A stretch of 64,000 nt of DNA. Source: Burkholderia glumae LMG 2196 = ATCC 33617 (GTDB lineage Bacteria; Pseudomonadota; Gammaproteobacteria; Burkholderiales; Burkholderiaceae). The notes beneath the pieces were generated by a model that saw only the letters and a list, made by a program, of their open reading frames with translations, made no database searches and was not told the origin of the DNA. Where the stretch lies: contig NZ_CP009435.1 of NCBI RefSeq assembly GCF_000960995.1, positions 1,488,001-1,552,000 of the forward strand. Direction: 5' to 3'. Positions 47,986 through 56,393 of the stretch are shown piece by piece (within the stretch, counting starts at the first letter, position 1; each line of letters begins with the position of its first letter). The position numbers were made by a program, and so were the translations under genes.

Positions 47986-48555
47986 TCAGCGCACCTGCTG
48001 GTTCAGGATCGTGCGATGGGCGCGCAGGTTGTCGATGATCGTGCCGGCCTTCGCGGCGGGCATCTTGTTCGAGCAGAAGTAATCCTGATAGAGCGCCGCG
48101 CGGTACGCATTCAGGTTGCCGTTCTCGATGCGCCGCCAGTCGGTCGCGACCGTGCGGTCCCAGCCGTCGTGGTCGGCGTTGAGCGCCGCGTACTGGCGCC
48201 ATTCGTAAGTGTCGCAGCGGATGCCTTCGTAGATCACGTTGCGCGCGCCGGCCGGGCTCGTGATCACCGAGGTGTAGCGCACGATGCCGTCGCTGCCGAC
48301 GGAAATCGACTTGTCATCGACGAAAAACTTGAGCGGCGAGTTCTGTGAGACCTCGAACGGCAGCAGGTTCGACGGCTGCGGCAGCGGCGGCAGCGTATCC
48401 ACGGGGTTCTCGCGCCAGGTCGGCTGGCGGTCGAGTAGATAGACGAAGGCGCTGTCGTCCTTGTTGGACGGCTGGCTGGGCGATTTCGAATGGGCGCAGC
48501 CGGCCAGGGCGGCAACCGCGGCAAACGACGCCGCGGCAAAAGCGAGTGATTTCAA
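47986..48555 (-). CDS. CNP1-like family lipoprotein
   Basis: This protein of about 189 residues has a lipoprotein signal peptide: MKSLAFAAASFAAVAALAGC, with lipobox LAGC. The mature part resembles the CNP1-like family found in Betaproteobacteria (FVYLLDRQPTW, GIRCDTYEWRQYA, DYFCSN); its function is unknown. The likely start is TTG at 48555 with GAGGTG at good spacing; a GTG three codons earlier overlaps that ribosome site. It follows rppH on the same strand. Confidence 0.75.
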   Translation of the reverse strand: MKSLAFAAASFAAVAALAGCAHSKSPSQPSNKDDSAFVYLLDRQPTWRENPVDTLPPLPQPSNLLPFEVSQNSPLKFFVDDKSISVGSDGIVRYTSVITSPAGARNVIYEGIRCDTYEWRQYAALNADHDGWDRTVATDWRRIENGNLNAYRAALYQDYFCSNKMPAAKAGTIIDNLRAHRTILNQQVR

Positions 48556-48635
48556 ATTGCACACCTCGAAAAAAGGGCGCGGCAAATGCTGCCGCGCCCG
48601 GACATGCTTGATTTTCCTACCCGGTCGGCCGGATC

Positions 48636-49268
48636 TCAGTCGCGCAGCAGAAAGCTGCCCGGTGCTTCGTCGTACGGGCTCGCACCCGGCTCGACCTCCG
48701 AGCAGATCTGCGACGGATCGACCGGCTGGACGCCGATCACGCGGGGGTAGCGCGTCGGCCGCGCCACCCGCGCCTTGTTGTCGGGCCGCTGCGCCGGTCG
48801 GCGCAGGAACCGCGACAACTCCGTCAACGCCAACTGATACACATCCCGCTTGAACTCGATCACCGCGTCGAGCGGCACCCAGTACTCGTTCCAGCGCCAG
48901 GCGTCGAACTCCGGGTGGTCGGTTGCGCGCAAGCAAATGTCGCAGTCGCGTCCGACCATCCGCAGCAGAAACCAGATCTGCTTCTGTCCGCGATAATGCC
49001 CGCGGACCTCGCGCTTGATGAACTTGTCAGGCACCTCGTAACGCAACCAGTCGCGCGTGCGACCGATGATCTTGACGTGCTCCGGCAGCAGACCGGTTTC
49101 CTCGTGCAATTCCCGGAACATCGCCTGCATCGGGGTCTCACCATACTTGATGCCCCCTTGCGGGAATTGCCAGGAATGTTCACGAAGCCGCTTGCCCCAA
49201 AACACCTCATTGCGCGCGTTCAGCAGGATGATGCCGACGTTCGGGCGAAAGCCTTCACGATCCAGCAT
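48636..49268 (-). CDS. rppH: RNA pyrophosphohydrolase
   Basis: This 210-residue Nudix enzyme removes pyrophosphate from mRNA 5' ends and so triggers decay. The N-terminus MLDREGFRPNVGIILLNARN, HSWQFPQGGIKYGETP and the Nudix glutamates in FRELHEETGL are as in E. coli RppH. The C-terminal 50 residues are basic then acidic and poorly conserved. It is divergent from proS. Confidence 0.93.
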   Translation of the reverse strand: MLDREGFRPNVGIILLNARNEVFWGKRLREHSWQFPQGGIKYGETPMQAMFRELHEETGLLPEHVKIIGRTRDWLRYEVPDKFIKREVRGHYRGQKQIWFLLRMVGRDCDICLRATDHPEFDAWRWNEYWVPLDAVIEFKRDVYQLALTELSRFLRRPAQRPDNKARVARPTRYPRVIGVQPVDPSQICSEVEPGASPYDEAPGSFLLRD

Positions 49269-49448
49269 ACAACCACCTTCGAATCCTTTAAAATTGCTTT
49301 GATTATAAACAGATAACGGGCGCCGCGCACCGCAATGGGCAGAATCTCGGCAGGCGCGGCGGCTACACTGTCCCCGATTCGTCTGCTACGTCATCTGCGG
49401 TGCAGCTTCGCCTTGCACGCAGCTTTCCATTACTTTTCGCTTTTTTCT

Positions 49449-49474
49449 GGCGGCCCGGATTGGGCCGCCGTTTC
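49449..49474 (+). promoter_or_regulatory. terminator-like hairpin in the proS leader
   Basis: GGCGGCCC (49449-49456) and GGGCCGCC (49462-49469) make a perfect 8-bp stem with a GGATT loop, followed by GTTTCT, ending about 15 bases before the proS ATG. It is nearly the same hairpin as the secA terminator. It may attenuate proS or stop transcripts entering it; the role is inference. Confidence 0.5.
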
Positions 49475-49487
49475 TGGAACTGTCCGC

Positions 49488-51224
49488 ATGAAAGCCTCCC
49501 GTTTCTTTATCGGCACCTTGAAGGAAGCACCCGCCGACGCCGAGATCGTCAGTCACAAACTGATGGTGCGCGCCGGCATGATTCGCCGCATCGCCGGCGG
49601 CATCTACAACTATCTGCCGATCGGCCTGCGTTCGATCCGCAAGGTCGAGGCGATCGTGCGCGAGGAGATGAACCGGGCTGGCGCGATCGAACTGCTGATG
49701 CCCGCGGTGCAGCCGGCCGAGCTCTGGCAGGAGTCGGGGCGCTGGGAGCAGTACGGCCCGGAACTGCTGCGCTTCAAGGACCGCAAGGACAACGACTTCG
49801 TGATCGGGCCGACGCACGAGGAAGTCGTCACCGACATCGCGCGCAACCAGATCAAGAGCTACCGGCAGATGCCGGTGAATTTCTACCAGATCCAGACCAA
49901 GTTCCGCGACGAGATCCGGCCGCGCTTCGGCGTGATGCGCGGCCGTGAATTCATCATGAAGGACGCGTACTCGTTCGACAAGGATCAGGCCGGCCTCAAG
50001 GAGTCGTATCGCAAGATGTACGACGCCTATGTGCGCGTGTTCACGCGCATCGGCCTGGAGTTCCGCGCGGTCGCGGCCGACAACGGCTCGATCGGCGGCA
50101 GCGGCTCGCACGAATTCCACGTGATTGCCGACACCGGCGAGGACGCGATCGCCTACTGTCCGACTTCCGACTTCGCCGCCAACGTCGAGGCCGCCGAGGC
50201 GCTGCCGCTGTTGGCGAGCCGCGCGGCGCCGGCCGAGGCGATGGCGAAGGTGGCGACGCCGGGCAAGGCGAAGTGCGAGGCGGTGGCCGAGCTGCTGAAC
50301 ATCCCGCTCGAGCGCACCATCAAGTCGATCGTCCTCGCCACCGAGAACGAGGGCGCCGAGCCGACCATCTGGCTGCTGATGCTGCGCGGCGACCACGACC
50401 TCAACGAGATCAAGGCCGCCAAGCAGCCCGGCCTGGCCGGCTACCGGATGGCCAGCGAGGCCGAGATCGTCGAATGGTTCGGCACGCCGCCGGGCTACCT
50501 GGGCCCGGTCGGCACGAAGAAGCCGGTCAAGGTGATCGCCGACCGCACGGTGGCGAACATGAGCGATTTCGTGGTCGGCGCGAACGAGGTCGACTACCAC
50601 ATCGCTGGCGTGAACTGGGGCCGGGATCTCCCGGAGCCGGTGGTTGCCGATCTGCGCAACGTGAAAAAGGGCGATCCGTCGCCGGATGGCAAGGGCGTGA
50701 TCGACATCTGCCGCGGCATCGAGGTCGGCCATGTGTTCCAGCTCGGCACCAAGTATTCGAAGGCGCTGGGCGCGACCTTCCTGGACGAGGGCGGCAAGCC
50801 CCAGCCGATGGAAATGGGCTGCTACGGCATCGGCGTGACGCGGATCCTCGGCGCGGCGATCGAACAGAACTTCGACGACAGGGGGATCATCTGGCCCGAG
50901 GCGATCGCGCCGTTCGAGGTCGTGCTTTGCCCGATGGGCTATGACCGCAGCGAGCTGGTGCGCGAGACGGCCGACCAGCTTTACGCGGCGCTGTCGGCGG
51001 CCGGCATCGATGTGATCCTCGACGATCGCGGCGAGCGTCCCGGCGTGATGTTCGCCGACTGGGAGTTGATCGGCGTGCCGCATCGTCTCGTGATCGGCGA
51101 GCGCGGCCTGAAGGACGGCAAGATCGAGTACCAGGGCCGGCGCGACACGGAGGCCACGCTGCTGCCGGCCGACGGCGCGGCTGCGACCGTGATCGAGACG
51201 GTCCGCGCGGCGCTCGCGCGCTGA
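49488..51224 (+). CDS. proS: proline--tRNA ligase
   Basis: This 578-residue class II synthetase of the bacterial long type charges tRNA-Pro. Class II motifs are visible: LLMPAVQPAELWQESGRW (motif 1 region), FRDEIRPRFGVMRGREFIMK (motif 2) and GCYGIGVTRILGA (motif 3). An editing (INS) domain lies between motifs 2 and 3 (about residues 230-400) and is followed by an anticodon-binding domain. The ATG at 49488 gives the family N-terminus MKASRFFIGTLKEAP. Confidence 0.96.
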   Translation: MKASRFFIGTLKEAPADAEIVSHKLMVRAGMIRRIAGGIYNYLPIGLRSIRKVEAIVREEMNRAGAIELLMPAVQPAELWQESGRWEQYGPELLRFKDRKDNDFVIGPTHEEVVTDIARNQIKSYRQMPVNFYQIQTKFRDEIRPRFGVMRGREFIMKDAYSFDKDQAGLKESYRKMYDAYVRVFTRIGLEFRAVAADNGSIGGSGSHEFHVIADTGEDAIAYCPTSDFAANVEAAEALPLLASRAAPAEAMAKVATPGKAKCEAVAELLNIPLERTIKSIVLATENEGAEPTIWLLMLRGDHDLNEIKAAKQPGLAGYRMASEAEIVEWFGTPPGYLGPVGTKKPVKVIADRTVANMSDFVVGANEVDYHIAGVNWGRDLPEPVVADLRNVKKGDPSPDGKGVIDICRGIEVGHVFQLGTKYSKALGATFLDEGGKPQPMEMGCYGIGVTRILGAAIEQNFDDRGIIWPEAIAPFEVVLCPMGYDRSELVRETADQLYAALSAAGIDVILDDRGERPGVMFADWELIGVPHRLVIGERGLKDGKIEYQGRRDTEATLLPADGAAATVIETVRAALAR

Positions 51225-51297
51225 TGCCGTGAAGGCGGCGGGCGGGACGGCGCGATGCCGAGCGGAATCGCAACCGGGGCAGGGGGGCCGATAGCGG

Positions 51298-51900
51298 ATG
51301 GAATATAACTTCATGTCGGCCACCGTGCTGCTGCTGCTGATCACCGATCCGCTCGGCAACATTCCGCTGTTCATCGCCGCGCTGCGCGACGTGCCGGGCG
51401 AGCGGCGCGTGCGCGTGATCCTGCGCGAGGTGGCGATCGCGTTCGTGATCCTGCTCGTGTTCATGGTGGTGGGCGACCGCTTCCTGCGCATGATGAGCCT
51501 GACCGATCTGTCGCTGCGCATCGGCGGCGGGATCGTGCTGTTCCTGATCGCGCTGAGGATGATCTTCCCGCATCCGGACGGCGCCTTCGGCAGCGATCCG
51601 CGCGCCGGCGGCGAGCCTTTCATCGTGCCGCTCGCGATTCCGGCGCTGGCCGGCCCCTCGGCGCTCGCCACCGTAATGCTGCTGACCTCGCAGGCGCCGG
51701 GCAAGACGGTCGAATGGATCGGCGCGCTGACGGTCACGATGCTGGTCTGCGCGACGGTGCTGGTGCTCGCGGGGCGGATCCAGAGCTGGCTCGGCGAGCG
51801 CACGGTGATGGCGTTCGAGCGGCTGATGGGCCTCGTGCTCGTCGCGATCTCGGTGGAGATGATCCTGGCGGGGATTCGTGCGTTCTCGCACCAGCTGTAA
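51298..51900 (+). CDS. MarC family integral membrane protein
   Basis: This 200-residue protein has about six hydrophobic segments and the UPF0056/MarC signature (LLLITDPLGNIPLF, FIVPLAIPALAGPSALATV). E. coli relatives include MarC and YhgN; substrates are not established. It lies 73 bp after proS on the same strand and ends at a strong terminator. Confidence 0.9.
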   Translation: MEYNFMSATVLLLLITDPLGNIPLFIAALRDVPGERRVRVILREVAIAFVILLVFMVVGDRFLRMMSLTDLSLRIGGGIVLFLIALRMIFPHPDGAFGSDPRAGGEPFIVPLAIPALAGPSALATVMLLTSQAPGKTVEWIGALTVTMLVCATVLVLAGRIQSWLGERTVMAFERLMGLVLVAISVEMILAGIRAFSHQL

Positions 51901-51927
51901 GGTTCCGCCTCGGCCTGCCGGCGCAAG

Positions 51928-51964
51928 AAAAAAACGGCTCGCGTAGTGCTACGCGAGCCGTTTT
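51928..51964. terminator. bidirectional terminator between the marC-like gene and hpt
   Basis: AAAACGGCTCGCGTAG (51931-51946) and CTACGCGAGCCGTTTT (51949-51964) form a perfect 16-bp inverted repeat flanked by A and T runs; the tip opens to a small loop. It serves both converging genes. Confidence 0.88.
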
Positions 51965-52013
51965 GCTATTGGGCGCCGCCGGGCACGCCCGAGGGTGCCA
52001 GGCTGGCGGAAGC

Positions 52014-52565
52014 TCAGGCCTCGGCCGTCAGCGCGCGGATGGTGGGCAGGTTGCGCCAGTAGCCCTTCGCGTCCATCCCGCAGCCGAACACGTAGCGATC
52101 CGGCACCGAGAATCCGCAGAAATCGGGGCGCAGCGGCTTGGGCTTGGTGAGCGTCTTCTCGCAGAGCACGGCCGACAGGAAGCGCTTGGCGCCCATCTCG
52201 AGGATCCGGTCACGGATCGCGGCCATCGTCTCGCCTTCGTCGAGGATATCGTCGAGCACGATCACGATGCGGTCCTTGACCGACTCGCGCGGGGCCACGC
52301 GCCAGTGCATCTCGGGGCTGCCCTGGGTGGTGTTGCGGTAGCGCGTCAGATGGATGTAGTCGAACTCGAGCGGGAAATCGAGGTGCGGCAGCAGCATGCC
52401 GGTGAACACGGCGGCGCCGCCCATCACCGACAGCACGAGCGGAAACGCCTCGCCGATTTCGTCGCGGATCGCCGCAGCCATCCGGCCGATCGAGGCGCTG
52501 ACCTCGTCGGCGGAGACGATCTGTTCGGAATGCTGGAATATATGGAGGGCTTCTTCGCGATTCAT
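52014..52565 (-). CDS. hpt: hypoxanthine-guanine phosphoribosyltransferase
   Basis: This 183-residue purine salvage enzyme converts hypoxanthine or guanine plus PRPP to IMP or GMP. The PRPP-binding motif VIVLDDILDEGETM is at residues 101-114, and LSVMGGAAVFTG and FDYIHLTRYRN are typical of the family. Preference for the base cannot be read directly. It is downstream of ffh on the same strand, with 136 bp between them. Confidence 0.88.
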   Translation of the reverse strand: MNREEALHIFQHSEQIVSADEVSASIGRMAAAIRDEIGEAFPLVLSVMGGAAVFTGMLLPHLDFPLEFDYIHLTRYRNTTQGSPEMHWRVAPRESVKDRIVIVLDDILDEGETMAAIRDRILEMGAKRFLSAVLCEKTLTKPKPLRPDFCGFSVPDRYVFGCGMDAKGYWRNLPTIRALTAEA

Positions 52566-52701
52566 GAGCTGTGGCGTGCGATCCGGGTCAGTCGAAAGCC
52601 GCGGTGAATGGACTCGCGGCGGGGCGCCCCGACAATGCGGGGCAGCGGGCGATGCGCCATTAGGATATACCGTGCACCGCGCCGCGTGGGGCGTCGAAAA
52701 A

Positions 52702-54069
52702 TTAACGCAGGCCGGGCATCATGCCCTTGAGACCGCGCATCATCTTCTGCATGTTGCCGCCCTTGAGCTTCTTCATCATCGTGCGCATCTGATCGTACTG
52801 GTTCAGCATCCGGTTGACTTCCTGCACCGGCACGCCCGCGCCGGCCGCGATGCGGCGCTTGCGGGTGGCCTTGATCAGGTCGGGCTTGGCGCGTTCGGCC
52901 GGCGTCATCGAGTTGATGATGCCCTCCATGCGGCGGATCTGCTTCTCGGCGTGGCCCATGTCGGCGCCCGCGGCGGCCTGCTGGAATTGCGCGGGCAGCT
53001 TGTCCATCAGCGACGACAGGCCGCCCATGTTCTTCATCTGCGAGATCTGCGCGCGGAAATCGTTGAGGTCGAAGTCGCCGCCTTTCTTGACCTTGTCGGC
53101 GAGCTTCTGCGCGGCCTGCACGTCAACGCCGCGCTGCGCCTCCTCAACCAGCGCGAGAATGTCGCCCATGCCGAGGATCCGGTTCGCCATCCGATCCGGA
53201 TGGAACACTTCCAGCCCGTCGAGCTTCTCGGCCACGCCGACGAACTTGATCGGCTTGCCGGTGATGCTGCGCACCGACAGCGCCGCGCCGCCGCGCGAAT
53301 CGCCGTCGAGCTTGGTCAGCACCACGCCGGTGAGCGGCAGCGCGTCGTTGAACGCCTTCGCGGTGTTGACGGCATCCTGGCCCAGCATCGCGTCGACCAC
53401 GAACAGCGTCTCGGCGGGATTGATCGCGGCGTGCAGCTCGGCGATCTCCTTCATCATCGCCTCGTCGATGCCGAGCCGGCCGGCCGTGTCGACGATCAGC
53501 ACGTCGTGATAATGGCGCCTCGCCCAGTCGAGCGCGGCGCGCGCGATCTCGACGGGCTTCTGTTCCGGCGTGGAGGGGAAGAAATCGGCACCGACCTGCT
53601 CGCTGACCGTTTTCAGCTGCGCGATCGCGGCGGGGCGATAGACGTCGCACGAGACCGTCAGGACTTTCTTCTTCTGCTTCTCGCGCAGCAGCTTGGCGAG
53701 CTTGCCGACCGTGGTGGTCTTGCCGGCGCCCTGCAGGCCGGCCATCAGGATGATCGCCGGCGGCGTGACGGCCAGGTTCAGCTCGACGGCCTTGCCCTCG
53801 TAGTCGCCGCCGATCACGGCGGTCAGCTCCTTCTGCACCACGCCGACGAGTGCCTGACCCGGCGAGAGCGAGCTGATCACTTCCTCGCCGAGGGCCTTTT
53901 CCTTGACCTTCGCGATGAACTCGCGGACCACGGGCAGCGCGACGTCGGCCTCGAGCAGCGCGAGCCGGACCTCGCGCAGCATCTCCTGCGTGTTGGCTTC
54001 GGTGAGACGGGCTTCGCCGCGCAGCGTCTTGACGACGCGCGCCATCCGTTGGGTGAGATTGTCGAGCAT
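52702..54069 (-). CDS. ffh: signal recognition particle protein Ffh
   Basis: This 455-residue SRP54 GTPase targets nascent membrane proteins to FtsY. It has an N domain (about 1-85), a G domain with GLQGAGKTTT (111-120), DTAGRLGIDE and TKLDGDSRGG, and a methionine-rich M domain from about residue 295 (MKNMGGLSSLMDKLP, RRMEGIINSMTPAER, MMKKLKGGNMQKMMRGLKGM) that binds 4.5S RNA and signal sequences. It is divergent from ypjD, as in E. coli. Confidence 0.96.
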   Translation of the reverse strand: MLDNLTQRMARVVKTLRGEARLTEANTQEMLREVRLALLEADVALPVVREFIAKVKEKALGEEVISSLSPGQALVGVVQKELTAVIGGDYEGKAVELNLAVTPPAIILMAGLQGAGKTTTVGKLAKLLREKQKKKVLTVSCDVYRPAAIAQLKTVSEQVGADFFPSTPEQKPVEIARAALDWARRHYHDVLIVDTAGRLGIDEAMMKEIAELHAAINPAETLFVVDAMLGQDAVNTAKAFNDALPLTGVVLTKLDGDSRGGAALSVRSITGKPIKFVGVAEKLDGLEVFHPDRMANRILGMGDILALVEEAQRGVDVQAAQKLADKVKKGGDFDLNDFRAQISQMKNMGGLSSLMDKLPAQFQQAAAGADMGHAEKQIRRMEGIINSMTPAERAKPDLIKATRKRRIAAGAGVPVQEVNRMLNQYDQMRTMMKKLKGGNMQKMMRGLKGMMPGLR

Positions 54070-54156
54070 GGGGAGCGATGGACAGTGGGGCCCGAAGGCG
54101 CGCGTGCTATATATTGACAGCCGTCGCGTGCAAGGGGCCTAGTGTAAACTTCGAAC

Positions 54157-55056
54157 ATGGATATTGTACTGTATGCCCTCACCGCGCTCCTGTACGGCGG
54201 CCTGGCCGTCGCGGGATGGCGGGCGCACCGTTCCGGCCTCGTGCAGCCGCTCGCCGCGAGCGTGCCGCCGGTGCCGGGCGAGCCCGGCGCGCCGGCCACC
54301 GCCGTGGGTGGTGCGGACCGCGCGTTGTTGTTCGCCGCGCTGCTCGCGCATGGCGTGCTGCTGCATGCCACGATCTTTCCGCACGATGCAATGGTGTTCG
54401 GCTTCGCGTTCGCGCTCTCGGCGATGTTCTGGCTCGGCGCGGGTATCTATTGGATCGAGAGCTTCTTCTTTCCGCTCGACGGCCTGCGCCTGCTGGTGCT
54501 GCCGCTGGCCTGCCTCGCCTCGCTGCTGCCGCTCGTGTTCGGCGGCGTGCGGGTGCTGCCCTATGCCGCCGCGCCGCTGTTCAAGATGCACTTCCTGATC
54601 GCGAACATCGCCTATGGCTTGTTCGTGATCGCGGCCCTGCACGCGGTGCTGATGCTGATGACCGAGCGGCGTCTGCAGGCGCTGCGGCAGGGCGGCAGGA
54701 TCGGCTCGGCGGGCGTGTTGACGAGCTGGCTCGAAACGCTGCCGCCGCTGCTCACGCTCGAGAAGCTGCTGTTCCGCCTGATCGGCGCCGGCTTCGTGCT
54801 GCTCACGCTGACGCTCGCCTCGGGCATCCTGTTCAGCGAGCAGGTCGATGCGCGCGCTTTGCGCTTCGACCATAAGACGGTGTTCGCGATCCTCTCGTGG
54901 TGCATGTTCGGCGGTATTCTTGTCGCGCGTCGGCTGTCCGGCTGGCGCGGGCGCGGCGCCGCGCGCTGGGTGCTCGCCTCGTTCGGCGCGCTGCTGCTCG
55001 CCTACGTCGGCAGCCGTTTCGTGCTCGAGGTGCTGCTGCACCGTCCCGTGGTCTGA
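54157..55056 (+). CDS. ypjD: cytochrome c assembly-type inner membrane protein (YpjD/CcsA-like)
   Basis: This 299-residue protein has about eight membrane segments and is related to the CcsA/CcmC cytochrome-assembly domain (YAAAPLFKMHFLIANIAYGLF, KTVFAILSWCMFGGILVARR). Family members handle heme or act as uncharacterised E. coli YpjD homologues. The divergent ffh neighbour fits YpjD. Short G+C-poor DNA lies between the two; a TTGACA there (54114) has no well-spaced -10. Confidence 0.83.
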   Translation: MDIVLYALTALLYGGLAVAGWRAHRSGLVQPLAASVPPVPGEPGAPATAVGGADRALLFAALLAHGVLLHATIFPHDAMVFGFAFALSAMFWLGAGIYWIESFFFPLDGLRLLVLPLACLASLLPLVFGGVRVLPYAAAPLFKMHFLIANIAYGLFVIAALHAVLMLMTERRLQALRQGGRIGSAGVLTSWLETLPPLLTLEKLLFRLIGAGFVLLTLTLASGILFSEQVDARALRFDHKTVFAILSWCMFGGILVARRLSGWRGRGAARWVLASFGALLLAYVGSRFVLEVLLHRPVV

Positions 55057-55069
55057 TGGTCTCAAAGCG

Positions 55070-55357
55070 ATGCGTAACCTTCTGCTGTTGATTCTCCTGT
55101 TCATTGCCGGCTCCTGGGTCTCGCGCAAGCTGCGTCAGGCGCAGGAGCGCGCGAATCGCGGCGGCGGTGGCGCGCCTGGCCAGGGCGGCCCGCGTCCGTC
55201 GGCGGCCCGCACGCCCTCGCTGCCCGAGCCGATGGTACGCTGCGCGTTGTGCGGCGTGCACACGCCGAAGGGCGATGCGGTCGAGGCCGGCGGCGACTAC
55301 TTCTGCAGTCGCGAGCACGCGGCCCGTCACGCGGCGGCCGCGCGCGACGCGCAATGA
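55070..55357 (+). CDS. small PP0621-like protein with cysteine pair
   Basis: This 95-residue protein has an N-terminal hydrophobic stretch (NLLLLILLFIAGSWVSRKL), a low-complexity Gly/Pro-rich linker and a C-terminal MVRCALCGVHTPKGDAV with FCSREHAARH. These three cysteines with a histidine resemble a small zinc ribbon. It fits the PP0621 family of unknown function. It lies 13 bp after ypjD, and its stop overlaps ampD by four bases, so the three genes look like an operon. Confidence 0.75.
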   Translation: MRNLLLLILLFIAGSWVSRKLRQAQERANRGGGGAPGQGGPRPSAARTPSLPEPMVRCALCGVHTPKGDAVEAGGDYFCSREHAARHAAAARDAQ

Positions 55358-55935
55358 GCGAGGTGCTCGAGGTCGGCGCCGATGGCTGGCTGCCTGGCGC
55401 CCGCCACGCGCCGTCGCCGAATCACGAGGCGCGGCCGGCGGGCGTGGTGCCGACCCTGGTGGTAGTCCACAACATCAGCCTGCCGCCCGGCGAGTTCGGC
55501 GGCGAGGCGATCGTCGCACTGTTCCAGAACCGGCTCGACTGCGACGCGCACCCCTATTACGACCTGAACCTGCGCGGGCTGCGCGTATCGGCGCATTTCC
55601 TGATCGCGCGCGACGGTGAACTGATCCAGTTCGTGTCCTGCGAGGCGCGTGCCTGGCACGCCGGCATCTCGACCTTTCTCGGCCGCGAGCGCTGCAACGA
55701 CTTCTCGATCGGCATCGAGCTCGAGGGCACCGACGACCTGCCGTTCGAGCCCGCCCAATATGTGACACTCGCGGCACTCGTGCGCGCGCTCGCGGCCCGC
55801 TATCCGATCGAGGCGGTCGCCGGTCATGCGGACATCGCGCCGGGCCGCAAGACCGACCCCGGTCCGCACTTCGATTGGCAACGGCTGGCAGCCGATGCCG
55901 GCCTGCCGCCCCGATACTTTCCTTATCGTCGGTAA
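55354..55935 (+). CDS. ampD: 1,6-anhydro-N-acetylmuramyl-L-alanine amidase
   Basis: This 193-residue cytoplasmic zinc amidase cleaves anhydro-muropeptides during cell wall recycling and influences AmpR-controlled beta-lactamase genes. Zinc ligands fit E. coli AmpD: H39 in VVVHNISLPP, H158 in AGHADIAPGRKTDPGP and D168. The ATG at 55354 overlaps the preceding stop. Only AmpD, not AmpE, is found here. Confidence 0.93.
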   Translation: MSEVLEVGADGWLPGARHAPSPNHEARPAGVVPTLVVVHNISLPPGEFGGEAIVALFQNRLDCDAHPYYDLNLRGLRVSAHFLIARDGELIQFVSCEARAWHAGISTFLGRERCNDFSIGIELEGTDDLPFEPAQYVTLAALVRALAARYPIEAVAGHADIAPGRKTDPGPHFDWQRLAADAGLPPRYFPYRR

Positions 55936-56058
55936 CAGGCGCGGCGTTCGAGCGCGTCGCGCCGACGCTGGGCGGCACGGGACGGCGCGATCCTTTGCCC
56001 CGTCTGCACTCGCCTGATGTCAAGCCAAATCGCGCCGGGCGGGGCCAAATTTTCCATT

Positions 56059-56086
56059 TTGAGATAGCTCGATCGTCCACTATACT
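56059..56086 (+). promoter_or_regulatory. candidate nrdA promoter
   Basis: TTGAGA (56059-56064), 16-bp spacer, TATACT (56081-56086). The upstream NrdR box overlaps the -10. It lies about 310 bp before nrdA, giving a long leader. The 458-bp gap 55936-56393 holds this promoter, the NrdR boxes and the leader, with no gene seen. Confidence 0.6.
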
Positions 56087-56123
56087 TGGTGCCAGTTGAC
56101 GGGTTACTCACTAGATATAGTGT
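56077..56123. promoter_or_regulatory. paired NrdR boxes upstream of nrdA
   Basis: Box 1 CCACTATACTTGGTGC (56077-56092) and box 2 TCACTAGATATAGTGT (56108-56123) match the NrdR consensus ACACTATATATAGTGT at 11 and 14 of 16 positions. Their starts are 31 bp apart, the three-turn spacing known for NrdR sites. NrdR, an ATP/dATP-sensing repressor, is expected to control nrdAB here. Confidence 0.85.
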
Positions 56124-56393
56124 TCGGAGGGCGGGCGCTTTCAGGCGATCCGCTCCGGCCGGCAGGTGATGCCGGGAAACTCGCGGCGCGGTGTCCGGCC
56201 AGGCCCGGCACGCTGCAGCGCAAGCAGACACGAGCGGCAAGGGACGCGATACGCATGACGAAAGCAGACGTCGAATCATCGCTATCGCGTGGCCCGTGCC
56301 GCTTTTGCGTTCTGCGGTAGGCGCCCCAGCGCGCGCGTTAATCGTTCATATCCGCGGATCTCTCCGCACCATCCAGCACCAGGAGCTTTGCAC

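Noticed and set aside
54114..54145. TTGACA as a ypjD promoter
   Set aside because: A perfect -35 hexamer is present, but the nearest -10-like sequence (TAGTGT) is 20 bp away, too far for a confident call.
56150..56260. Possible cobalamin riboswitch in the nrdA leader
   Set aside because: Fragments such as GGGAAA, GGTGTCCGGC and CCCGGCAC recall parts of the B12 aptamer, but spacing is wrong, the 3' box is missing and the strongest pairing is a different fold. A covariance-model search with the cobalamin family would decide.
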